This document shows positions 38,701 to 53,700 of a DNA stretch of 64,000 nt, piece after piece. The notes under the pieces were generated by a model. It did not search any database, was not told where the DNA came from, and was given only the letters and a program-made list of their open reading frames with translations. Origin of the DNA: Burhinus oedicnemus (Eukaryota > Chordata > Aves > Charadriiformes > Burhinidae). A program made the translations under genes and the position numbers. Position 1 is the first letter of the stretch. Every line of letters begins with the position of its first letter. The stretch spans positions 169,815 through 233,814 of the forward strand of contig VFFE01006809.1 of the NCBI GenBank assembly GCA_008921705.1, read 5' to 3'.

Positions 38701-41700
38701 CAGACAACACAGCTGGTTTTGAGCTTGTGTCTAGCTCCAGCCTTCTCCCATGGTTCAGATGACAACTGGTACGTGGTACAGATGAGCAGCAACATGTTAA
38801 GTCACTCACAGCAAGGAGCTTGTGCTCATGCCAACAAAGCAACTCCTGCTGTCCCAGCTCTATGCCTTGACCTCTTCCTTTCCGATGCTACTATTGCCTT
38901 TTGTTAGAACCCTAATCTTATGGTGTCTACTCCATGTCCCAGCTCTGTGGATCAGACATGGCTGTATTCTGGTCTGTCTAATGAAATATTGATTTCTGCA
39001 CCTCTCCTCCTACAGTTTGTTTTGCAAAAAAAGAAAAAAAGAAAAAAAAAATCAATATTCTGCTAGGCAGCGAAGCAGCTGCAGACAGTAGAAGGTGATC
39101 TGCTATCCAAACACAGACACCCAGAGACCTGGTAATTTTAGAGAGCAGGAGGTGTTGAAAGGCAATCTAGGGAAGGAGGGAGAAAAAGGAGCAGGTGAAA
39201 ATCCACCCAACAAATACAAAGGGACCAAAAATCAAAGCGTAAGGTTGAACAGAGAGGAATAATCACAGACACCCTACTAATTGTACTGAAACATGAAAAC
39301 AGCCCCAATTATGCTTAAAAAAAATAATCAAATATGTTTCAAAAAAGGAATAAAATATAGGTGAGAGAGTGAAATGATGCCTTTCAGTGGGTCTCTATGT
39401 TGAAATGCCTTAGCTGTCATCTCCCTTATGGCTTTTGTTCTACACAAAGCACCACAGGAATTGTGATGATTGCTGTAGTACAGACTTTTTTCTTTCTCCT
39501 TCTCTTCTCTTCTCTTCTCTTCTCTTCTCTTCTCTTCTCTTCTCTTCTCTTCTCTTCTCTTCTCTTCTCTTCTCTTCTCTTCTCTTCTCTTCTCTTCTCT
39601 TCTCTTCTCTTCTCTTCTCTTCTCTTCTCTTCTCTTCCCTTCCCTTCCCTTCCCTTCCCTTCCCTTCCCTTCCCTTCCCTTCCCTTCCCTTCTTTTTTTA
39701 TTTTTTTTTTGTTTTTACTAACTTCCTATCATGTCCTGAGCAAAAGACATGACTTTAGGTCATACTGAAGGGCCTATTCTGCCTCCTTGGTGGAGACACT
39801 TCTGAACATCAAAGGTTATCTAGCCCTTGACATGGTACTAGATGCACCTGTAGTGCTGTAGCTTGTTTTCCAGCCTCCTCTGATGTCACTTCTACCTTCA
39901 CAGTTCTCCAAACACTGGGGAAGTTCTGTCTACCTTTACTACTTTTAAGGCTGCTATTACTCAGCTCTGCATCTTTGCTGTGTTTGTCTTCACAGCATCT
40001 CTCTGTGATAGGGAAGTGCTGCTATGGCCATTCATCAAATGGAGAAAAGGCAGAGCCCCAAATAGAGGAAACTGCATGAAACCTGGTCCAGCACATGGTG
40101 GCTAGTTGGAAAGTGGGAGACAGCATAGTTTGAAGCCTTCTTGTGACAATGTAGGAACACAACACCTTTCTTTTCCAAGGCTTGTGGGAGAGTTTTTACT
40201 GCAAGACCAAAAAGGAAGCACCTTACCCACATTATGGTGCCTTTGTTGCTGTCAGTCCTCTCTTCCTGCTTTTGCTCTACTGTTTTCGTTGACATCCTGA
40301 TTTAGCATGCTAGTTTTTATGAAACCCTTTCCTGGGCATCTCTCGTTGCCGTGTCCTCTGAGATGCCTAACCCATTTCTGTGACTTTTGTGCCTAAGTAA
40401 GCCCCAGTACCTGAAAGATGTTAGTGCAGTCAGCGATGCAAGAACTAAGTTGTGAATCCATCCCTAAGTGACTTACCCTGCATCAACCTGCCAACGTCTG
40501 CCAGAGCAAGCACCTGAACCCAGCTCCTGTGATGAAGTCTGACTGCTTGAGTCGGTCTTTCTCTTGACCCCATCGAGAAGGAATGCAGAAGTGAAAATCA
40601 GCACATGCTAGTCTTTATTGTATTACCGAACCAAGCAAGGCAAAGAAAACAACTCTGAGCAATCTCAAAAAGCCAGAAAGGAACACTGGAAGACACAAAT
40701 GAAATTATAGCTTGCTGTGTAGATCAATCTCCTTCAAATACATGTTTTCAAAGGGCAGTTTTAGGGAAAGGATAGCAACTCGGGGCAGGGAAGTAGAGTT
40801 GCATGATTTAAAACCTTTGAACCTATTGTTATGGGAAGTAATGTCATAGTCTTGTAATGCAACGATCAACTGAAAGAAAAATAAATACTTTATTGAATAT
40901 GCCTTAAAGCAGTACATAAGCTCGGCAACTTTTTCTGCATTCTGGATTGCCTTCCCTTTATCTGTCAGCTCTAATGCAGATGCAGAACATTAACATTTAG
41001 AGCATTCCATTTTAATATATGAAATAAATCCCCTCAGACTAGACTGGCTCTTAGCACTTTACAGAAGAAAAAAAGACCTTTGCTAGTTTTATGGGCCTGT
41101 CTCCTTTCCAAACGAAACTTTCTTTGCCACGCAAATATCTTAGATTCATCTGTCTGGTTGCTTTCTGGTATAAAACTGCTCCTTTTCTACATTTGGGTAG
41201 TTTCTTTTTCTGACTGAATCTGATGTTTCTGAGTCTTACCTTGAAAGTCAGTGTGAAGACCAATGCGTATGCAGGCATGGCTACCTAACATGGGCACTTG
41301 GGGAGGTCTAAGCCAGCACCGCTTAGAGACGTGACCTTAGACTCTACTGCTGGAGGCAAAGGAAATCAACTTCCCTTCAGTAAAGATCTACAAATTCTGA
41401 AATATTCAGATATTAGATGGGAACCTCATGGGAATCACATAGTTTCCACATTTTATTTCTATAATACACTAAAATCCAGGATCAGGGTTATGACTTTCAA
41501 GATGTTTCAACCTGCACTCCCCTGCAGCACGCAATCAGAGGGAACGGCTCTACGTGCTCCCTTAGCAGAGCCTTATTGGAAGCCACTGGCAGCAGAGCCT
41601 TATTAAGATGTTGTGCCATACTGTTGTAGTTTTGTTTCTAGGAAAACACAACCTAACAAGTTAAAAGCCATCCAGATGCATGAACATGAAATTCATGGAT

Positions 41701-44700
41701 GTGAACTGCTGTGACTGCAACCCTGAGAACAAGATAATTTCTGTAATTGAATTCTTAGAGCTGCTTGAATATTCTGCAACAGAATTGTTCGACTAAATGA
41801 CCTCCAGATGCCCCTTCCAACCTCAACAATTCTGTAATTCTGTGAATTTTCAGCTTTTGGCCAGCACTAAATACCATATTTCACAAAAATGATCCAGAGA
41901 GCTATAGGACAGCTCTAATACCTGCAGGATGATCTGAAGCAAATCCTCTTCTTTTAGTTACAGGAAACAAACTCTGCAGAGGATTCTGCACAGAGTGACC
42001 ATTTATATGAACTGAAAGCTTCTGCCTTAGGTGTCAGCTTCATTTCTTGGTTTATGGCAGAAGGTGAAATATTTTGTAAGGCTCTGCGCAGTGACATTGG
42101 TTAGACATTTTTTTGAGTGAATTAAAAAGACAATGTAGAGAACTACACACCCCTAACTGGGTCTGGCAGTCTCAAATGGATTGCTTTGGTTTCAGTTACC
42201 AGATCAGCAGATTAGCTGTAGTGTCTCAGCCTAATGCAAATATATGTCCAAACCTCGTTTGTCTTTATGGAAATCAAAGCCACATATCCCATTCCTCTGC
42301 AAAACTACAGTGTAGCTTGGTTCCTTTCAACTTTCATAATAATTCTCCAGTCAGGAGAACTGAATAAATTGTGATTTAAACAAGGGCTTAGCAGAGCTTG
42401 GTTCATTCACAGAGCTCACTGGTAAGATGAGCAGAATTGCTGTCCTTGCTTTGTGGAAGAAGATGCTGGATCAGAGAGAGTGACTTTCTGAAGGTAACCT
42501 GGCAGATCAGTGGCAAAAAGGACTCCTGATTCCTAGTCCAGCATTTGGACACTATTATACACTGTGGACTGCCTGTCAGACAAAGGCTGGAGAAAGGACA
42601 CATTATCCACGTTTCCGAGAGGAGGAAAGGTTCTATAACTTTTTCCTCGTCCACATAGGATGTGTCCAAGTAACCCAGAGACTCAGCGCTCATTCAGTCT
42701 CCAGGCCACAACGCTCAGCAGACAAGGAGCTGTGTGCTTAGCCTAGTTTGGTAAGGGTCTGAGAAACACAGCTACCAGCCCTTCTGGAAGTTTTGGACAA
42801 AGCTTTGGACAATTTGGACAAAACGGGAATGTCTTTTCATCTAATTCTCTATTGCTGACAGCAGAATTACAGCAGGGAAAAGAGGAACTCAGGCATAATC
42901 GCAGCACAGCTGTGGCAGTCGTAAGGTATTTCAAGTTATTTCTGAAGTAGGTATTTTCAAGCACATTTAGTTTTGACTGACTTCTCTGTTTTGATGCACA
43001 AGTTCCGTTTTCATTACAAAGTGATAATAAGCTTGAAATTGCTGCTTTTCTAATCCAAGTCAAAAGCTCGCCTCTTTGAACTAGGAATGGTGGTGAAAAC
43101 AGTTTAAAGGCTATGTGTGGAGCTCTCAGCTACTCTGGCCACATGCGGGATAATTAAATGTGTGACAGGAAGGACAAATTTCCTTCCTTTAAAAAATGCA
43201 TCTTTCACAACAGTTGTGGTAATGAAATTTATTAAAGAATTTACTACTAATGTTATTTCATGACTATCTGGGGATGTGCCTTTTAGACTGCGATCAATAC
43301 AAACAAACCAAATATCCGTATGTAAAAGAGACCGGGCTCTCCACTGGATATATGGCGATATGTGTAACTTATTACTGCAGTGCCCCATGCTGTTGCCCCA
43401 CGAGGCCCTTCTTACACGACAAACTATCAGAACAAGTTCTATCTTTGTAGGGAGCAGAAGATTGGAACAGGTTGAGTATTTCCTTCAGATTAACATAAGA
43501 ATCAAAACTAATACGTGAGAATGCACCAGGTGGCTCAAATGTTTTGTATCGAAGTTGTTAACTTAAGAAAAACAGCACCAGGAAATAATACAGTGATGCT
43601 TTTTGGTGTAATCCCTGCCAGTGCTACAAACAAAAATTTCAAACCATTGACAGCTTGAAATATGCTAGGTACATATATAGCACGTTACTTTCTGCAAGGC
43701 AACCAGAATTAAAAGACATATTTTTATAAATAATCACCTTTGTTTTTCCAAAATGCATAAATCCTATTCAGTTTGCTCTGAAGGCTATAAGATTTCCAAG
43801 CACGTCTCCAGAAAACCTCTGGAGATCTAATTATTCCAGGATACCACAAAAAAGAGTTATTACTTATTTGAACTGCTAAAACTGCTAGCTGCAATATGAT
43901 GACTTCTCTGACAGTGTTATTCTGCTTCAGAAAAGAGTTTCTATTCTCTATAGCAAACATAGCTAGGTTTTTTTCCCCAGACCTGAGTTCAATTATTTAA
44001 TATGCCCTAGGCTGAAAGAATACCAGATACATGTTAGATCCAATATTTTAAAATAGCAGTAATAATAAGTTTTGTTTAGAAAAAAATGCGTAGGTTTTAG
44101 TTCAGATCTTAGACCAAGTGGGGAAATATTTGGATTTAACTTAGCCTAAATGTTGTGATTCTACCATCTTTAGTGGAATTACTCTTCTTTGCATTATTTT
44201 AAGGCCAGGAGCCTCCAATTCTGGGTGGAAATTCGTTGTGGTGATTGCAGAATAGCAGATCCTAGCCTTTAGTCTATAACACCAGAGAACAGTCTGATAA
44301 TACAGTCAGATGTCCTCAACACTCACTGCTCCCTTCAGAGTGGCTGTTGAAGACAAGTCTTGTCATAGCTGGATTTCTTTCTGTCCCTACATGATTGCAC
44401 TGAGGACCTGAGGACTGCTTGGGTTTCTGAGTTATAGATCATAGAATCATAGAATGGTTTAGGTTGGAAGGGACCTTGAAGATCACCCAGTTCCAAGCCC
44501 CCTGCCATGGGCAAGGACACCTCCCACTAGACCAGATTGCTCAAAGCCCCGTCCAACCTGGCCTTGAATACTTCCAGGGATGGGGCATCTACAATTTCCC
44601 TGGACAACCTGTTCCAGTGCCTCACCACCCTCACAGTGAAAAATTTCTTCCTGATATTTATTCTAAATCTCCTCTCTTCCACTTTGAAGCCGTTACCCCT

Positions 44701-47700
44701 CATCCTATCACTATACGCCCTTGTAAAAAGTCCCTCTCCAGCTTTCCTGTAGGTCCCTTTCAGATACTGGAAGGCTGCTGTAAGGTGTCCCCAGAGCCTT
44801 CTCTTCTCCAGGCTGAGCAATCCCAAGTCTCTCAGCCTGTCCTCATAGCAGAGGTGCTCCAGCTCTCTGATCATCTTCATGTCTCTCCTCTGGACCTGCT
44901 CCAACAGGTCCACGTCCTTCTTATGTTGGACGTAAGCTACAGAGCTGGACTTTTTAAAAATTTTCATGTCCTTTACACTTCCACAGTTCTGCCCAAGATT
45001 GGCTCCATCACCACAGTAAAACCTCTCTGCTACCTTTGAAATTGTTTGTACATTCATTCTCTGCCATGGCCTGCAACGGCCCTTGGCACAATAAATGTGG
45101 TTGCCCTTTTTAAGAGGTGGACAGGTGCTTGCTGGGGACTGACGTATGGAATTCATGGTACAGATTTGTTCATCAGGCCACAGAGCAGTGACCAGCTGTA
45201 TGACTTTGCTGATCCAAACCTAGAATAATGAAACTACGGCCCTGTACCCTTTAAACAATGGTCCATCCTGTTTCCTCTCATACTCTTGAATGTCTTTTAG
45301 ATGCAGGCATTTTAAAACAATATGTTATTCATTTCTCTCCACATGATTTTTGTGATGGTTTTGCCCTCAGGTCTTAGTTTTCAGTGAATTGGCTTTTGTC
45401 TCCAGGAAATGTAGACTCATGTACATGTCAGAAATGAAGAAAAAGTAATTCTAAAGAAAACAGCCATATACAGTGTTACACATCACGATTGAACTGAATC
45501 CCAAATACTCGCAACCAGATATTTCATGTTATTTGTGGCCTGAAAGACAGTTAGGCACCTAACAGAATATTAAAAAGGGGCAGAATATGTAATTTTTATA
45601 CAAATAATAATAATTTGTCCTGTAATAATCCCCTCAACTGTCCACATCTTCTTCTTGTAGTTATTATTGCAAATGCTTTGCTCTCTAAATTTTCTTTTTT
45701 TTCCCGGAATAATTAGCTTTCTGCCATAATTATCACGAAGAAGCTGATATAAGGGATCTTGGCCTCATTCTTAACCAGAACTAGACACTGTCCATAGTAA
45801 AAGTTTGGTTATCCTAGAGAGTAACACTAGATTCTGGTGGCCTCATCCAGCAGAAATCGCGACAGATCCACAGATCTGAACTCAAATCAGGTCCTGCACA
45901 TGCAGGAATGACAAGTACCCTGTTTGTAGAGCAAGATGATTTACGCACTGACGTAGACCAAAATGTCTCCCTAAAAAATGGCATTTTGAAGAAACAGTGA
46001 CTAACTTTGAGACTGATTTGGTAGAAAAGCAAAGACGCTGACCACAAAGACATCTCAGCCCAGAGCTCATGCAGGGCTTGAGGCAAATGAGGATGTGCTG
46101 ATAGTCACCTGCTGTTACTTCTGCTGATTACAAGTGAGACCTCTTTTAAGTATTAATTCTTAAAGGAGTCAAGACCCGAAAAGCAAAATACAAATATACA
46201 GTCCAAAGGTTCTTAAGTGACTTTCCTGAAGTGCTTAAAAGAAATTAAAAAATTGAATGTAACATTTTAGCTTTCAGTCTACGAACAATCTAGGTCAAAC
46301 CAGAACCAAACTCTTTACATTTAAAACAACCAAGCATTCTCCAGAGTTGTTAATGTTGACGCCAGGTTTCATAATCAGACAATATAATAAACATAATATC
46401 CATTGAGTTGTTGTGTTCAAATCAGTATTTCACACGCCAGCTCTCCAAATGTTGCATGCAGTGAGGTTACCTGAGAAATCTCAAATTCGTGTACAGGAGC
46501 ACTGTACCTTGGACCTTCATACCCTGAAAGTCCCAGTGCCCTTTCTGAATTTTATCCCCAGTTTCTCACAGGCACTCAGGAAATCTGTACCAAGGCAAGG
46601 ACTGAACCTCAGAGCAGCTCATTCAGCATTTTGACCACAGATCTTTCTTTCCTCCCCAGATGTGTGATTTTTTTGAAAAGGCTTTTGAGAATGAGAGCTT
46701 ATAACAGTAAGCATCATACAATCTGTACGATAGACTGACTTTTTGCTGGAATCTAACACAATAAAACTATTGTCTCAAATCAGCATTTCTCAGAAAAAAA
46801 TGGTTATATACATGTTTAGAGATAATATTCACTGTTAAGAATTATGAAAAGTATCCTCATATCATTCATAATAGGTAGTTTTTGCATCTTGCCAAAGGTC
46901 ATCTTCCTCCCCAGGCTATTAGGCAGTAAGTTGTTGACCAGTTACATACTTTACTGCTGACCTATCGTATTAGAGCAGCTGCGTGTCAGAACGTTGTGTA
47001 TAATTTGCTTTGCTATGAAAGGCCTAAAACAAATAGAAATGTATTAGTTTAAAAATTCACCTTTAATTAATTCCACCAAGAGAGGAGTTTTGCAAGGTAC
47101 ACATTTTGACTGAGTGAACTGTTTTAGGAACCAATTTCTCTGAACTTGAAGAAACATTTAAAAAGAATTGGAAACATTACCTTGGCTGATGTTTCAAACC
47201 AGCCCACGAACCCATTCTCTTTGCAGAACTGATCCATCTTGATGCCGTTGTTCATAAGAACATCTATTCCCTGGTCGCATTTGTTTGCTAAAAGGACTGT
47301 CGGCACAGGTTTGCCATTTGGAAGAACCAACTTAGAGTCCAAATCCTCTTTCCATTTTGTCACTGCTTCAAACGTTGCAGGTCTTGTAACATCAAAGACA
47401 ATAAAGGCCCCCATGGCCTCTCTGTAATATACCCTGGTCATGTTTCCAAATCTTTCCTGACCTGTGATGAAGAAAGTAGGAGGAGAAAAGAAACACCACC
47501 TTGTAAAAATCACTGCTTTCAATCTAGGTCAAAATTTCACATAGCAGGTTTTCTAAGAGAACATTACTGAAGGTAGGACTTTCCCTTTTAAGTCTCTGGA
47601 AAGACTTAGACACATTTGTATGAAAATACAAGAGAGTACAGCATGTAAAAAGGAGTTTTAAAGCAAACATCCAAGGAAATTTGATAACTTTATGACAAGC

Positions 47701-50700
47701 TTGAACTTCAGTGTACAGTCTTATTAAGCTGCCAGATTTCTAGATCTGTGGACAGTACCAAGGGTCTTGGTGGTGCATTACAGGACTTTAAACAGGAGTC
47801 ACAAGACATCTACGTACCAGACTGGAAACTCCTTGATACTATGGTATTATGTAGGAAACATCTAACACAACTGATCTGCTCCTGCATGAAGAGGATCCCG
47901 CATATTCTCATGAAAGTGATAATAATCAACAGTAACGTGATTAAGCTCTGGAGCCATACCAGGCATTAGAGTCATTATGAATTTAGTTTTACTGGCAAAC
48001 TAAAACAGAGAGTTGATAAAGATGAATTTAAAGCCTTACAGTTGCGGAAAGTGTTCTCAGAAATGTTACAGCAGTAGCAATATGAAGAGTTGCATCGCTC
48101 CGGTGAAAAGATCTGAGAGGAGAGGTTTCACACTAGATCTGTTCAGAAGATTTGTGGTTCTATTTGCTGAATTCAAAGTGTTTTCTGGGAAGTTATTTAC
48201 AGTATTTTTGTGAGCTAGCAATATATTATTATGTTCAAACATGGGCATTTGTAAATATCTATCATGAAATATGATTAACAGTGTAAAAATTAACACACTT
48301 GATGTCAGGATGTGGTATGTGCATTTGTTCATATATATGCTGTTTTCATGGGAACTTTGAAAAATCTTTCCAGGAATGGAAATAAATTACACAGAATTTT
48401 TCTTGAAGTGAAAAAATAGAATTTCCATTGATGTCTACTGCTGAGCTGTAACCCAAAAAGGAAGAATTATAAACATCTCACAACAACAGCAGTCTTTAAG
48501 CAAGGCAACTCTTGTATTTAACCATATGCTTCCATAGCTGAGAAAAAGCGCTACGAAAATAGACAACATTCAATGGAAACCTGTTTCTAGCCTTATTTTC
48601 TCAACGTGCCTAATTTTGAGTATGTTAGGAAGGCAAGAAGATTGGCAGTCTCCCTCTGACCCTAGGAAGGTTACCTATGGAGGTTTTATCTGCTGGAAAT
48701 TCTGCTGTCAAATGTAAGGCTGGGTTGAGAACCGAGGAGTGTTGATTACTGGGCTTCTAGACCACGCAGTTTCATTTAATAGAAATAGCACTGAACGCAC
48801 TTACGGGGTCAACACCATCCGTTTGTGATATTTATCTTTGGCTTTATGCAGTAGCTGTTGCAGCAAGGAGAAAGTCATTCACATGATACAGAAACCAAAA
48901 GTGGACATCTGTCCTCTAAATTCATGCTGGATTTTTTTTTACCTTAAACAAACACTGCACCCCATTGATAAAGCAAGATAGAAATATGTCATTTCTGGGA
49001 AATATGAGGTCATATTGAAAATTTCTTATGGCTCTGCTTTACTAAAATGTCTTATGATTCCTATCAGTGGGCTAACCAGATAAATGGCTGAGTCATGTGC
49101 TATTCAATAATCTCCTTGTTGAGCAATTTTTTTTCATCTGCAAGAAGGTGCCTTCAAACAAAAGTCAAGGTCTGATTAGAAACTTTGCAGTGAGGTAAAC
49201 AACAACATACACAATTAAGTTTTGATGCATATTGTATTTCAGTGACACTTTATACTTCTCATGCAAAGTTCTTGAGATGCTTGCACTGTAGATTAAATGT
49301 AGATGATGTAAGAAAAGCTAAACTTGGTCCTTAGACGTATTTATTGGGTCACAGATCTCTAAGACAGGTGGGACGTGTTGTCACAGAACATGAACTAAAT
49401 TATTAAGTTGCGGCATAAAACGATTCATCACAAACAATCAAAGTTATTAGAGGAAAAAAAGGCTCCTATGATGTGATCTTCTGGCTAGTAGTGGCCCACA
49501 AAGTTCTGACAAATGGTAGGACACTGCTTCCTACTTCTGCTTCCAGTTGCTTTTGCAGATACCTAGGGTTTTCACTGCACAGAAAAGCCACCGTCTTTGT
49601 AAAAGCTGCTTATGCAGGAGGACAGAGCTTAACAATTTCCATTATCAATCCCTTCAAAAAAAAGGGAAAGAATGGAGCTGCTGGCTGAATAAAGTGCTTA
49701 AACCCTTTTTGAAGTGTTCTTTTTCCCCATCAGTTGCAATTAATATGTGAACATACTTGGCATAAAGGCATTTTGCAACTTTGAATGGAAAAAGAGCTGG
49801 TTTATAAACCACAGGCTTTTAGTTTTATGCCATTTGCATAATGGTTTTACTTTTATTTGATTTACGTTGTAAAAAAAAAGTGATCTCTAGTGTTTGCATT
49901 GTGCTTGGAGAGCTAAATATTTGGTCTAAGGATCCAGGAGGACTTTTTTCCAAAAATTCTCATTTATGTGAACAAATACCTACGTTAATAGATGAGATTC
50001 CTAAAACTTTTTCATTTATCAGAATTACTCGTGAAAATAGACACTGTTTGATGTATTAAAGGTGTCAGAATCTGCCCTTAGGTTTTCAGCAACACAATAG
50101 CTTAGGCAGTAATTAGGCTAGAAAATAGATCAACCATTAGGTATTCAGTGGTATCTCGCAGGCAGCCTTGAACGTTAGAATCTGGTTTATTGGAAGAAGG
50201 ACTGGGGAAGATGGGTTTTGCTTTTCATTGGAAGGGTCAGAAACTTGTGAAATGTTTGCTTGATCTGGCCAATTGTACTTTACTGCATCCCTTGCAAGGC
50301 CACTGGCATCTGGCATCAAATCCCAGGAGTCGGACGGCCTTTGCTCACGGAGACAGCGTTTTACATTGGGATTCATCAGCCCTAATTTAGGTTCCAAAAA
50401 AATTAACTGGGTGTATTTAAGATTAGGGTCCCTTTGTAGTCAGAGGCTGAGAAGAGATATCTAGAGGGCATCTTCTCAGCAAGGACAGACATTTAAGAGT
50501 GGTCACATAAGCTTCATTACAGAGGTATTTAATCTCTACGCTCAACCCCCTGGCAAGCCCAGGGTGAGTAGCTTATACTCAGCGGGTTCAGTACAAGTTG
50601 TCTAACTGTTAAACCAGATGAATCCTACTCCACTTTGAAGTGAACCCAGTAAGACCAAGGTGCCAAAGCAACAAGATTTCCATTAAAGGGAAGGACTCCC

Positions 50701-53700
50701 TTTCTGAATGGCACTTGCCTGCACATTTATCCTAATCTCAGTGGCACCTGTGCAGCGGGGAAAAATATCATTTCGTGGGCTTAAAGCAATCAACAGCTGA
50801 ATTTTCACAGTTCATAAAAATGTACACCACATAAATTTGCCAGCATGACTTGGACAGAAATCTACAATTTTCACTAACCACTATCATCTCTGATAAAGTT
50901 ATAAAAACTAATGACAAAGTGCTAAAACTCATATAATTTCCACCATTGCACCCACAGTATCTGAAATATAGTATAAGATAAAAATTGATTAAAACTGTCT
51001 AATTCCCAGTTTTACAATGGGTTTTATTTCTTGCTACCATCCTTCATCCTAAGAGGCAAAAGCTTTGGGGAAACACCGTGCTTGACAGAGGGCTTTTAGC
51101 CAGTGCTGAGAAGCTGGAATTTGTGGAGAATATTTAAACATTTTTTACCTTTCACTTCAAAATAGTGTTCAGAATTTTCACCCTTAAATTTAATTCACTG
51201 TCTTTATGGATTGAAACTTAAGCCAGCCTTGAGGTGCTGTTTACCACCCCAGAATGTGGAAAAGCAGGCTATGAGAAGGATCTGGCCCAGGGATCCCCCA
51301 CAAATCTATACTGAAATAAAATCAGCACAGCAAGGGACTTATTTATGTTTGCAGAACAGTAATTTCAAGGTAACTTAGCCCAGAAATCACCATGACTATC
51401 TTATTTATGCATATGTACTGCGATGCTTAGCAGCCAGTAAAAGCCTAACTGCTGAGGATGTGCTGTGCCTGGCGAACAGTCCGTTTATTCCTTCTGGAGC
51501 ATAACAGTCTTAAAAACTTTACAACTGTTGGGACATTTGCCTAGGCGAAAGTTGCAGGGAAAGGAAATGAAACTGCTCTTTTGCCACTGGTATCGTGTGG
51601 ATGTCTCCAATGCATTGTTCCAACACTTTATGAGGAGAGATCATAGAATCATAGAATAGTTAGAGTTGGAAAGGACCTTGAAGATCATCTCATTCCAACT
51701 CCCTGCTGTGGGCAGGGACACCTCCCACTAGACCTGGTTGCTCAAAGACCCGTCCAACCTGGCCTTGAACACTTCCAGGGATGGGGCATCCACAGCTTCT
51801 CTGGGCAACCTGTTCCAGTGTCTCACCACCCTCACAGTAAAGAATTTCTTCCTATTATCTAATTTAAATCTACCTTCTTTCTGTTTAAAACCATTACCCC
51901 TCGTCCTATCACTACACTCCCTGATAAAGAGTCCCTCCCCATGTCTCCTGTAGGCCCCCTTTAGGTACTGGAAGGCCACAATAAGGTCACCCTGGAGCCT
52001 TCTTTTCTGCAGGCTGATCCAGCCTTGTAAAAGCAAACCAATGCATTTTTTGGTGGTGATGGATAATCCATCCCACAGACAAGCAGCAGGAGAGAGGACA
52101 ATGGTGCTGACATGGCTGTGAAAAGGTAGCAGGGGAAGGAGGAGGCTCCAAAGTGCTGCTCTCTGCCCTCTGCCCCACTCACAGAGCTGCTCCCCGCAGC
52201 AGATCTGCAGCTGAAGCTGGTCTTCAGAGAAATCTCAGGGTGGTGTGGACATGAAAGACGGACGGTAGCACTGAGAGTAGCCTTGCAGAGGAGCGGACAG
52301 GAAATACACCTGGATCGGCCGCCTGCAATAGCTGGTTTCTTCAAAAGCAGTCCCAGCCTGCATCTGCAGGGCCACCCCCACCACAGCAGCCTTGTTCAAA
52401 ATATGATTAAGAATTTCTTTCAAAGCTTTCCTTCTAACAATCTGTTAATGAATTTAAAGGATACTCATACAGAGGCAGCGGAAAAGATAAGGGAAAAAAA
52501 TAAAATTGACTGAGGAGGAAGATTTAAAGATGTAAGACAGCAGCAGAGGTGACGGCACACTTCAACAGGGACATGAACACCAAAACTGAGAATTTGGGAC
52601 ATTCACTGAAATAAAATGGAACTGTTGGGAGGAGTTTAAAGACAAGGAGAATTTTACCATCTATATCTCCTCCCGCACACAGTTGTGAAAATTCAGTCAC
52701 TTGAAACTTAGGCACTTCACTGAATCAGACATAAATTCACAGATTTTAATGTGAGTGTGTTGTTAGGGATATCATAACATCAAAGACCATGAAGTTTTGT
52801 CCATTATTCCTGTCTAAAACCCATAGCTTCAGGAATATATTATCTGTTAAAAGACCCAAAGTCTTAATGTAATAATATGTGATGCAGAACCTACCTTAAC
52901 CTTGAATTAATTTGTCTAATACTAGTTATCCTTATTGTTCAGCATTTATCTCGTTTAAATAAATGCAGTTGCAGCATTTAGCTATTAGATCTTGTTATAG
53001 TTTTGTTGACCAAATTAAAGAATACAGAAAAATACGTTACAGAAATACAAACTACATTTAACTATGAACTTAGATGGCACTAGATGAACTAAATTTGCTT
53101 TTTCTTCTTATGTCTGTAAAGGTACACTAGGGTTAGTGCTTGGTCCTACCATAGCTGGAGTATGTCAGCCCTCCTACGAGGTCACCACATTTGTAAATCC
53201 TACTAATAATGTAGATAAGCTTTACACTGGTTTTACTCAAAACATTTTTGAGAAATTTATTTTTATATTGTTAAACAATTTACTATCCACTGATCCACAC
53301 AGTGAAGCGCAGGGAAGAGTACACATTACACTTAGTAGTAAGTTCACTTGCTGTAGAACGGAGGGGGAGGAAAGGATGTAAGAGCTAAAATGATACCTGA
53401 GATGCATATATGTAGAGAGAGAGAGAGAGAGAGAGACACACACACGCATGTACATATATATTCATACATTGATACGTTTGCAGCATTTCCTTCAATTCAA
53501 GGTGTCCTAAATGCTAAGCCAACAACCTTCAGCTTGGTTAAAGACTGCAAATTTATTGCTTTACCCCCAAAGCTCAACATGACCTCATAACAGAGACTCT
53601 ACCAAAAGAGAGACGATGTTCTGAGACCAGAGCTTGTATTTTCCTCCCTTTTATCCTCGCATATTTGTGTTTTGCAAGTGGTGATATATGACCAGCCACA

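Larger units (their letters stand above)
35770..47180 (-). other. RAB38: RAB38 intron 2
   Basis: 11,411-bp phase 0 intron with GTAATG donor and TTGCAG acceptor. It holds the two-phase pentanucleotide array at 39489-39690, MIR-like fragments (40470-40560, 42440-42570), a short CR1 3' end on the plus strand (41788-41845) and a CR1 on the gene's own strand (44438-44930). No additional Rab-like or other recognisable exon is seen in the remaining sequence. Confidence 0.9.

Noticed and set aside
39397..39768. 105- and 123-codon Phe/Ser/Leu-rich frames
   Set aside because: They are translations of the pentanucleotide array, which has no stop codons in these registers.
44464..45039. 191-codon plus-strand frame
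   Set aside because: It is the antisense shadow of the minus-strand CR1 at 44438-44930.
46450..46640. Possible MIR-like sequence (CAAGGACTGAACCTCAGAGC, TTTTGACCACAG)
   Set aside because: Only two short blocks resemble a MIR tail, and no core is present; too weak to annotate.
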